In this document: positions 39,003-43,909 of the stretch, piece after piece
How the letters are laid out: each line of letters starts with the position of its first letter
How positions within the stretch are numbered: the first letter of the stretch is position 1
From: Oscillospiraceae bacterium
Lineage (GTDB): Bacteria > Bacillota > Clostridia > Oscillospirales > Ruminococcaceae
Direction of reading: 5' to 3'
DNA: 43,909 bases
Assembly: GCA_017548485.1 (NCBI GenBank)
Contig: JAFYZY010000029.1
Location: 1 to 43,909, forward strand
The notes under the pieces: generated by a model
Told to the model about the DNA's origin: nothing
Database searches by the model: none
What the model saw: only the letters and a program-made list of their open reading frames with translations
Program-made: the position numbers and the translations under genes

Positions 39003-40196
39003 ATGAGCAGAAACGAACAGCCCATGCAGGAACAGACCAAACTCTGGAACAGATCCTATATCATGATCCTTGTGATCAGCACTTTCATACATTCGGCGTC
39101 CTACATGGTCACACCGTTCATAACAAAGTTCGCGCTGAGCCTCGGCGCTCCTCTTACGATAGCGACGACTATCGCGTCGCTGATCTCGGTGTCCGCGCTG
39201 ATCATCCGGCCCTTCGCCGGAAGGACCGCCGACCGGTTCAACAGGAAAGCCATAATCCTTATTGCCAATACAGTCACTTTCATCTGCATACTGATGCTGG
39301 CACGGGTCAGATCGGTCGACGGACTCGTCGTCGTAAGACTGATCCACGGCATAGCGTTCTCGTTCACCGGAGTGGCCATGATGGCGTTCAACTCCATGTT
39401 CATCCCCAAGGACCGCCTCGGAGAAGGAATGGGCTGGATGGCCCTGAGCACCATAGTATCGCAGTCCCTGGGACCGAGCCTCGGTACCTGGCTCGTCGAT
39501 CATTTCGACTATTCCGCGTCCTTCTATGCGGCTGCGGCCATAACGCTGATCGGTGTCGTCATATTCTGCTTCATCCCCTACAGCAAGCCCGAGAGCGCGG
39601 AGAGAAAGAAGTTCGACATAAACGACTTCATCATCATCAGGCTCATTCCGTACGCGCTTATCCTGTGCCTGTTCAGCAGCGGCAACGGTCTCATCACTTC
39701 CATGCTCGTGGTCTTCGGAGAGCACAGGGGGATCGAGAACGTTAGCATCTTCTTTACGGCGTATTCCATAGTTATGTTCATGGTGCGTCCCTTCTCCGGC
39801 AAACTTGTTGACAGGAAGGGACTGCGCATAGTCCTGTATCCGTCGCTGCTCATCGCAGCCATAGGCTTCATTGTGCTCGGCAGTGCCAGAACGCTCACAG
39901 CGGTTATCATCGCGGGCATCCTCAAGGCGATCGGACAGGGATCAGGCTCTCCGGCGATCCAGTCCACATCTCTCAAGATGATCGGCAGGGAAAAAGCCGG
40001 CGTCGTCAGCAGCACCTGCTACATCGGAGCCGACGTGGGGAATGCGATCGCTCCGATCATCGGCGGTTATGTCGCGGAGAATTTCGGATACGAGGTCATG
40101 TTCAAAGGCTATGCGGTCATCCTCTTCGTGGTCGGCACCATCATCTTTACGATAAAATGGAAGTACGACTACAAGAAATACGGAGTCATGTGCTGA
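39003..40196 (+). CDS. MFS transporter
   Basis: A 397-residue protein with 12 predicted helices. Family motifs are ALIIRPFAGRTADRFNRKAI in the 2-3 loop (G-x-x-x-D-R-x-x-R-K type) and its repeat FMVRPFSGKLVDRKGLRIV in the 8-9 loop. LYPSLLIAAIGFIVLGSA and VISKLKAIGQGSG-like segments (AGILKAIGQGSGSPA) follow. MFS efflux pumps of this size export drugs or small metabolites; uptake is possible. The TetR gene lies convergent immediately after, which suggests the pair could form a regulated efflux unit, although repressor and pump are usually divergent. The start has only a weak ribosome binding site (GAGAAAG). Confidence 0.88.
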   Translation: MSRNEQPMQEQTKLWNRSYIMILVISTFIHSASYMVTPFITKFALSLGAPLTIATTIASLISVSALIIRPFAGRTADRFNRKAIILIANTVTFICILMLARVRSVDGLVVVRLIHGIAFSFTGVAMMAFNSMFIPKDRLGEGMGWMALSTIVSQSLGPSLGTWLVDHFDYSASFYAAAAITLIGVVIFCFIPYSKPESAERKKFDINDFIIIRLIPYALILCLFSSGNGLITSMLVVFGEHRGIENVSIFFTAYSIVMFMVRPFSGKLVDRKGLRIVLYPSLLIAAIGFIVLGSARTLTAVIIAGILKAIGQGSGSPAIQSTSLKMIGREKAGVVSSTCYIGADVGNAIAPIIGGYVAENFGYEVMFKGYAVILFVVGTIIFTIKWKYDYKKYGVMC

Positions 40197-40220
40197 AACA
40201 TCTTTTCCAAAGACAAAGCT

Positions 40221-40255
40221 ATCCCGGTCTGTCACCAGACCGGGATAATTGTTTC
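40221..40255 (+). terminator. Terminator after MFS gene
   Basis: ATCCCGGTCTG (40221-40231) pairs perfectly with CAGACCGGGAT (40236-40246) over a TCAC loop, followed by AATTGTTT. Confidence 0.82.
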
Positions 40256-40265
40256 TCTGAGAGAT

Positions 40266-40811
40266 TCAGTTCTGTCCGAGGATGAGGCTCTTCGTCATCC
40301 TGTCGATCAGTTCGGCCATGTCCTCAATGGGAGTGCGGAATCCTGAGAGGATCCACTCCCTTATCACAGCAAGGGAACCGACCATGGCGAAGTAGAGCAG
40401 ATATTCCTTCTTTTCATCGGGAATACTGTCATCCATGCGCGGCTTCACGGCGTTGACGACGTCGCGGGAGAATTTCTGCACGAATGTCTCTGAATCCTTG
40501 AAGGTAAGCAGAGTGCGGAAGTGCATGGAATTAAGCTGAACATAGGACAGGAAACGCCTTATGCATTCCAGGCTAGAGCAGTCTCTGTCGGGCCCGGTGA
40601 TCATATCGCGGGCTACCGTGATGATGTCGTTCTCCGCCTCCATGAGGAGCTGTTCCGTGTCCGCATAGTGCAGGTAGAAGGTCGTCCTGTTTATCCCGGC
40701 TTCTTCACAGAGCCTCTTGACGGTTATCCTGTCAAAGGGGCGATCCTGCATGAGCGTGATAAGGGCATCCTTAAGCATTCTTTTTGTCAGCCTGACCCGT
40801 TGATTTTCCAT
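40266..40811 (-). CDS. TetR/AcrR-family transcriptional regulator
   Basis: A 181-residue regulator. The N-terminal HTH is LTKRMLKDALITLMQDRPFDRITVKRLCEEAGINRTTFYLHYADTEQLL, the usual TetR HTH with AGINRTTFYLHY as the recognition helix. The C-terminal 130 residues form a ligand-binding helical domain of the TetR_C type in Clostridia. It probably represses a nearby gene in response to a small molecule; the MFS pump at 39003 (convergent) and the flavodoxin-like reductase (same strand, upstream) are candidates, and no operator was identified. There is no strong ribosome binding site apart from a weak GGTGAAAAG upstream of the ATG. Confidence 0.93.
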   Translation of the reverse strand: MENQRVRLTKRMLKDALITLMQDRPFDRITVKRLCEEAGINRTTFYLHYADTEQLLMEAENDIITVARDMITGPDRDCSSLECIRRFLSYVQLNSMHFRTLLTFKDSETFVQKFSRDVVNAVKPRMDDSIPDEKKEYLLYFAMVGSLAVIREWILSGFRTPIEDMAELIDRMTKSLILGQN

Positions 40812-40936
40812 CTTTTCACCATTCCACAGATTAGAACAGAATTGTTGATTTCTTGCTTAATAATACAGTCTCACCGCGGTTCAAGTCAATGATGCTGAAA
40901 ATACGATAAGAAAATTTTAGCGTGCTTACGCGGCGT

Positions 40937-40980
40937 CCGGACTTGTTCCGGCAGTGTCTGCCGGATGACACATCATGTCA
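40937..40980. repeat. Cluster of overlapping short palindromes (REP-like)
   Basis: CCGGA (40937-40941) pairs with TCCGG (40947-40951), and CCGGCAG (40948-40954) pairs with CTGCCGG (40958-40964). The two stems share bases and exclude each other. A third stem TGACA/TGTCA (40966-40970/40976-40980) follows. The element lies in the 194-bp gap between the TetR and reductase genes. It resembles dispersed bacterial palindromic repeats, but I see no second copy in this window. Confidence 0.5.
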
Positions 40981-41005
40981 GGACCGTGAAGAACCCCGGA
41001 AGAGC

Positions 41006-41638
41006 TCAGCTGAGAAGTTCTCTGCCGAGCCTGTATGCATTGGCTAGGTCCTGAGGAAAACGGGTATCGCGGGACTCCTGTTTGCGCACCGGATCGAAGG
41101 CGGAGCTTGAGTATCTGGAGTAATCATCGAACTGCAGGGTGTCCAGAGCGCACAGCACGGATGTCTCTCCGACCATCGAGCTGAACTTTTCCTTTTCCGA
41201 CTCTATGAACTCCTCATAGAACTCCTGCCTGGGCACGTTCATGGTGTATATCAGAGCGACTCTGAGGTGACGGTCATATGCCACGGTGCCGTCGGTGCTG
41301 TAGGTGTGGCTGGGGAACCAGAGTCTCTCGCAGAAGCTTCTTACCATACCCGGGTCGGAGCCGAAATATACAGGGGAGGAGATTATCAGACCGTCCGATT
41401 CGAGGATCTCGTCGAGCACAGGCTTCAGATCGTCCGCGACCGCGCATCTCCCGAAGCCCGGGGAGTCCAGACGCTTGCATGCGAAGCAGCTCCTGCAGCC
41501 CGTGTAGTTCAGCTTGTAGAGGTCTATCCTCTTTGTCTCATATCCGGCTTCCGAAGCGCCTTTGAGGGCGCTGTCAAGCATTTTTGCGCTGTTCCAGTTC
41601 ATCCTTGGGCTGCCGTTTATTCCTATCACTTTCTTCAT
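41006..41638 (-). CDS. Flavodoxin-fold NAD(P)H-dependent FMN reductase
   Basis: A 210-residue flavodoxin-like oxidoreductase. MKKVIGINGSPRMNWNSAKML is the FMN phosphate-binding loop, YTGCRSCFACKRL is an iron-sulfur-flavoprotein-like CxxCxxC cluster, and ESDGLIISSPVYFGSDPGMVRSFCERLWF is the flavin ring region. It resembles NADPH-dependent FMN reductases and Isf-type flavoproteins; the CxxCxxC could bind a cluster. The frame runs to 41695, but GGAGG before the ATG at 41638 fixes the start. The TetR gene downstream on the same strand is separated by the palindromic region. Confidence 0.9.
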   Translation of the reverse strand: MKKVIGINGSPRMNWNSAKMLDSALKGASEAGYETKRIDLYKLNYTGCRSCFACKRLDSPGFGRCAVADDLKPVLDEILESDGLIISSPVYFGSDPGMVRSFCERLWFPSHTYSTDGTVAYDRHLRVALIYTMNVPRQEFYEEFIESEKEKFSSMVGETSVLCALDTLQFDDYSRYSSSAFDPVRKQESRDTRFPQDLANAYRLGRELLS

Positions 41639-41699
41639 GGTGAGTTCCTCCGTACAAGACAATTCTAGCATGCTATAGAGGATACTGCACGGCATGCCC

Positions 41700-41734
41700 G
41701 AAAATGGAAAACCGCAGCCGGATACCGGCTGCGG
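41700..41734 (-). terminator. Terminator after small membrane gene
   Basis: CCGCAGCCGG (41734-41725 on the minus strand) pairs perfectly with CCGGCTGCGG (41721-41712) over a three-base loop, followed by TTTTCCATTTT. Confidence 0.82.
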
Positions 41735-41752
41735 CTGAAGATGACTGATCTG

Positions 41753-41974
41753 TCAGGCCCTGGAGGGCACGGTCAGGAGGGAGATGATCCCTATGATGAT
41801 GAGGGCCGGCAGTGCGACCGCTATAAGGCCCTTAAGGAAGATGCCCAGCAGTGTCAGGGGAAGGAAGACCAGTGAGAATACTACCTTGCCGATCCCCCAT
41901 GCGAGCCTGAGCGCGAAGAACAGGAGCCTTCCGAAGATCATTATCATCAAGATCGAAAACATGATGGTGAACAT
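41753..41974 (-). CDS. Small conserved hydrophobic membrane protein
   Basis: A 73-residue protein almost entirely hydrophobic with two predicted helices separated by a short basic turn (ALRLAWGIGKVVFSLVFLPLTLLGIFLKGLIAVALP). Similar small membrane proteins occur in many Clostridia, but no function is known to me. GGAGGTAAAG lies before the ATG at 41974, and a terminator follows downstream, so it is a complete single-gene unit. Expression is plausible. Confidence 0.65.
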   Translation of the reverse strand: MFTIMFSILMIMIFGRLLFFALRLAWGIGKVVFSLVFLPLTLLGIFLKGLIAVALPALIIIGIISLLTVPSRA

Positions 41975-42143
41975 TTTCTTTACCTCCGATCTGTATATTC
42001 TGCATCAGCTGTGTGTTTCAACAGGCTGTTTTCTGACTTGCAAAGATATTGTATAATCAGTAGACGGAAGAAAAAATGGAAAAAAGTGATAAATAAGCCG
42101 AGTTTTTTGGCATATAACCGCGAAATACGTCTGGGGGATCGAT

Positions 42144-42626
42144 ATGGGAAGGAAATCAGTAAAAGAGAACAAGACAGTCTACCAGCTCGCAAGGGAGGAA
42201 CTGGGGCTCACCAGGGAAGCCGCTTCCGACGTCCTGGGGTACATCAGCGCCGACAGGATCGAGAAGATCGAGAACGAGAAGACTCTCGCGCGCCCGGAAG
42301 AGGTAGTCACAATGTCCCAGTGCTACAAAAAGCCGGAACTGTGCAACTACTACTGCTCCCATGAATGCCCCATCGGGATCGGCACCGTGCCTGAACTCAA
42401 GATCAAGGATCTGTCCCAGATCACTCTTGAGGTCCTTGCCAATCTGACTGCTCTCAACAGGGAGAGAGACAGACTGGTGGAGATCACGGTGGACGGCACG
42501 ATATCCGAGGACGAGAGGAAGGATTTCGAGGAGATCCGCGAGAAGCTCAGCGAGATGGCGGTCGCCGTCAATTCACTTTCTCTGTGGGCAGACAATGCCA
42601 TCAATAACGGGAAGATAGAAAAATAA
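42144..42626 (+). CDS. Helix-turn-helix (XRE-type) domain protein
   Basis: A 160-residue protein. KTVYQLAREELGLTREAASDVLGYISADRIEKIENEK is an XRE-type HTH, followed by YKKPELCNYYCSHECPIG, whose Cys-rich CNYYCxHEC pattern occurs in a Clostridia HTH family. A helical C-terminal half (ISQITLEVLANLTALNRERDRLVEIT...) follows. Probably a transcription factor or DNA-binding protein; its target is unknown. GGGGGA precedes the ATG at 42144, and a TATAAT at 42052-42057 is the likely -10. A terminator follows at 42639. Confidence 0.85.
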   Translation: MGRKSVKENKTVYQLAREELGLTREAASDVLGYISADRIEKIENEKTLARPEEVVTMSQCYKKPELCNYYCSHECPIGIGTVPELKIKDLSQITLEVLANLTALNRERDRLVEITVDGTISEDERKDFEEIREKLSEMAVAVNSLSLWADNAINNGKIEK

Positions 42627-42638
42627 TACTTGCAGTCA

Positions 42639-42669
42639 AGGCAGGACTCCCGTCCTGCCTCTTTTGTTT
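42639..42669 (+). terminator. Terminator after HTH gene
   Basis: AGGCAGGAC (42639-42647) pairs with GTCCTGCCT (42652-42660) over a four-base loop, followed by CTTTTGTTT. Confidence 0.85.
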
Positions 42670-42751
42670 ACAGTTGCATAAAGCGTTATGACATCAACGA
42701 TCATTGAGCGGAGGACTGACATTTATCAGGACGCCGCGGAAAGGACAGATC

Positions 42752-43900
42752 ATGAATATCCCCGAAAGTTTCCTCAAAAACCAGGTATTTGATTCAAGAG
42801 CCATAGGTTTCAACCGTCAGCTGATCCCGAGACCTTCGTCCGGAGGAGTCCACGAGAACAATCAGGTTGGTTACGATGTCATGCCGGACGGAAACGTGAG
42901 GGTGTACCTGAACGGACCCGCCGCGAACGAAGTCACCGCAGGATATCCGGGCAACATGGTCAGCCTCGAGAAGGGGGAAGACGGGATGTGGACCGGTGTT
43001 ATCCGGTATGAGGAGCCCGGCCTCAAGCAGCTGATATTCAACGTCGACGGGGTGAGGATAGTCAACCCGCTGGCGCCTATAGGATACGGATGGGGATTCG
43101 GCATCAACTACATAGAGGTCCCGGATCCCGAACAGGATTTCATCCTTATAAAGAAGGTCCCTCACGGCAGCGTCACGCTGGAATACTTCGAATCGGAAGT
43201 GACCGGAGAGACCGAGTGCTGTGTCGTGTATACGCCTCCGATGTACCAGACCGATCATGACAGGAAGTATCCGGTGCTGTACCTGCAGCACGGCGGCGGC
43301 GAGAACGAGACCGTATGGACACACATGGGAAAGTGCAATTTCATCATGGACAACCTTCTGGCGGAAGGAAAGGCGATCCCGTTCATCATAGTCATGAACA
43401 ACATGATGATGCAGGTCAACACGGATGGCAGACCTCACGAGGACATAAATCAATACAGCGATATGCTGATAAATGACTGCATCCCGTTCATCGAGTCCCG
43501 CTACCGCGTGATCGCCGACAAGAAGCACCGCGCTGTGGCCGGGCTGTCAATGGGATCGCTCCTCTCTGGAAAGATCATCATGGAACATCAGGATGTGTTC
43601 GGATCCGCCGGACTGTTCACCGGCTATACATGGCCTGAGATCCAGGGACGCACGGAGGAGGAACACGAGAAGCAGTACAGAGCCCTGGACGACGCGGAGT
43701 CATTCAACCGTGAAGTTGACCCGTTCTTCGGGGCCATGGGGAATCTGGAGATCTCCATACCTCTGTTCAAAAAGGAAGGGGAGATCTGCAGAGAGAAGGG
43801 AATTAACTACATCCAGAAGATATATCCGGGACACCATGAATGGAGAGTGTGGAGAGCGGCTTTCCACGACTACGCTCAGCTTCTGTTCAGGAAGGACTGA
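42752..43900 (+). CDS. Esterase D-like alpha/beta hydrolase with N-terminal CBM48/E-set-like domain
   Basis: A 382-residue protein. Residues 30-115 are a beta-sandwich (VYLNGPAANEVTAG...GMWTGVIRYEEPGLKQLIFNVDG) resembling the E-set domain before enterochelin esterase/feruloyl esterase catalytic domains. Residues 145-382 are the esterase D-type hydrolase: CVVYTPPMYQ, YPVLYLQHGGGENETVW and AGLSMGSLLSG (Ser266), with GHHEWRVWR supplying the His. There is no signal peptide, so it is cytoplasmic unless the start is misjudged. The frame runs to 42704; AAAGGA at 42740 or so fixes the ATG at 42752. Likely substrates are acyl-glycans or feruloyl esters; not certain. Confidence 0.87.
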   Translation: MNIPESFLKNQVFDSRAIGFNRQLIPRPSSGGVHENNQVGYDVMPDGNVRVYLNGPAANEVTAGYPGNMVSLEKGEDGMWTGVIRYEEPGLKQLIFNVDGVRIVNPLAPIGYGWGFGINYIEVPDPEQDFILIKKVPHGSVTLEYFESEVTGETECCVVYTPPMYQTDHDRKYPVLYLQHGGGENETVWTHMGKCNFIMDNLLAEGKAIPFIIVMNNMMMQVNTDGRPHEDINQYSDMLINDCIPFIESRYRVIADKKHRAVAGLSMGSLLSGKIIMEHQDVFGSAGLFTGYTWPEIQGRTEEEHEKQYRALDDAESFNREVDPFFGAMGNLEISIPLFKKEGEICREKGINYIQKIYPGHHEWRVWRAAFHDYAQLLFRKD

Positions 43901-43907
43901 AAAGGAG
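43901..43907 (+). promoter_or_regulatory. Ribosome binding site of a gene beginning past the window edge
   Basis: AAAGGAG directly after the esterase stop codon is a good ribosome binding site with no start codon left inside the window, suggesting a following co-transcribed gene. Confidence 0.4.
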
Positions 43908-43909
43908 AC

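Overview
This window is ordinary-density chromosomal DNA from an anaerobic Gram-positive bacterium, most likely a Clostridia-class member of the Bacillota living in a gut or rumen. That placement is inferred. The evidence is the C-terminus of an Rnf-complex subunit at the left edge, an anaerobic sulfatase-maturase-type radical SAM enzyme, a single-chain Fe-S L-serine ammonia-lyase, a ferredoxin-like aldo/keto reductase, a CBS-containing family II pyrophosphatase, luxS, DUF1292 and DUF6320 proteins, AGGAGG-type ribosome binding sites and a SAM-riboswitch-controlled metK. No prophage, integrase, transposase, CRISPR array or rRNA operon was found. I count about 49 protein genes and one tRNA.

Layout. 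1-2300: the end of an rnfA-like gene, tRNA-Arg(ACG) with a near-perfect promoter and terminator, a small conserved hypothetical, a CPYC glutaredoxin-like protein and a cyclase-family hydrolase. 2325-5883: a pyrophosphatase and a Nudix gene facing an Fe-S aldo/keto reductase and a flavin-oxidase-fold protein. 5939-7203: metK on the minus strand behind a SAM-I/SAM-IV-clan riboswitch and attenuator. 7328-12101: a plus-strand run of VTC polyphosphate polymerase, DUF4956 membrane protein, exported beta-helix protein with a Gly-rich tail, an unrecognised 163-residue protein and an exported DNA/RNA nuclease. This is the best candidate for an undescribed system. 12205-14747: a GPH-type sugar/cation symporter translationally coupled to an Ntn amide hydrolase. 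14810-16493: luxS with a homocysteine S-methyltransferase.

16629-20228: two alpha/beta hydrolases, an anSME-like radical SAM enzyme and a histidine phosphatase. 20298-24603 (minus): a beta-lactamase-fold hydrolase, a DUF6320 zinc-ribbon membrane protein overlapping a condensation-type acyltransferase, and a HAD phosphatase. 24732-25868: LUD and CYTH proteins. 25923-30861 (minus): serine dehydratase, TraX-like protein, tRNA nucleotidyltransferase and type-B carboxylesterase. 30862-31691: an 830-bp stretch with no convincing gene, holding a minus-strand terminator. 31692-34963: a MoaF-like protein, then minus-strand DUF1292, Cof-type HAD, AIM24-like and small amphipathic genes. 35120-37908: four tightly coupled genes (exonuclease, Nudix, membrane protein, ComEC-like metallohydrolase). 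37927-43900: aldo/keto reductase, MFS transporter, TetR regulator, flavodoxin-like reductase, small membrane protein, HTH protein and esterase.

Themes. Methionine/SAM metabolism recurs (metK with riboswitch, luxS, homocysteine methyltransferase). Two triphosphate-tunnel enzymes (VTC and CYTH) and a pyrophosphatase point to polyphosphate/pyrophosphate handling. Carboxylic-ester and amide hydrolases are unusually numerous. Start codons were chosen from visible ribosome binding sites and often differ from the longest open frame.
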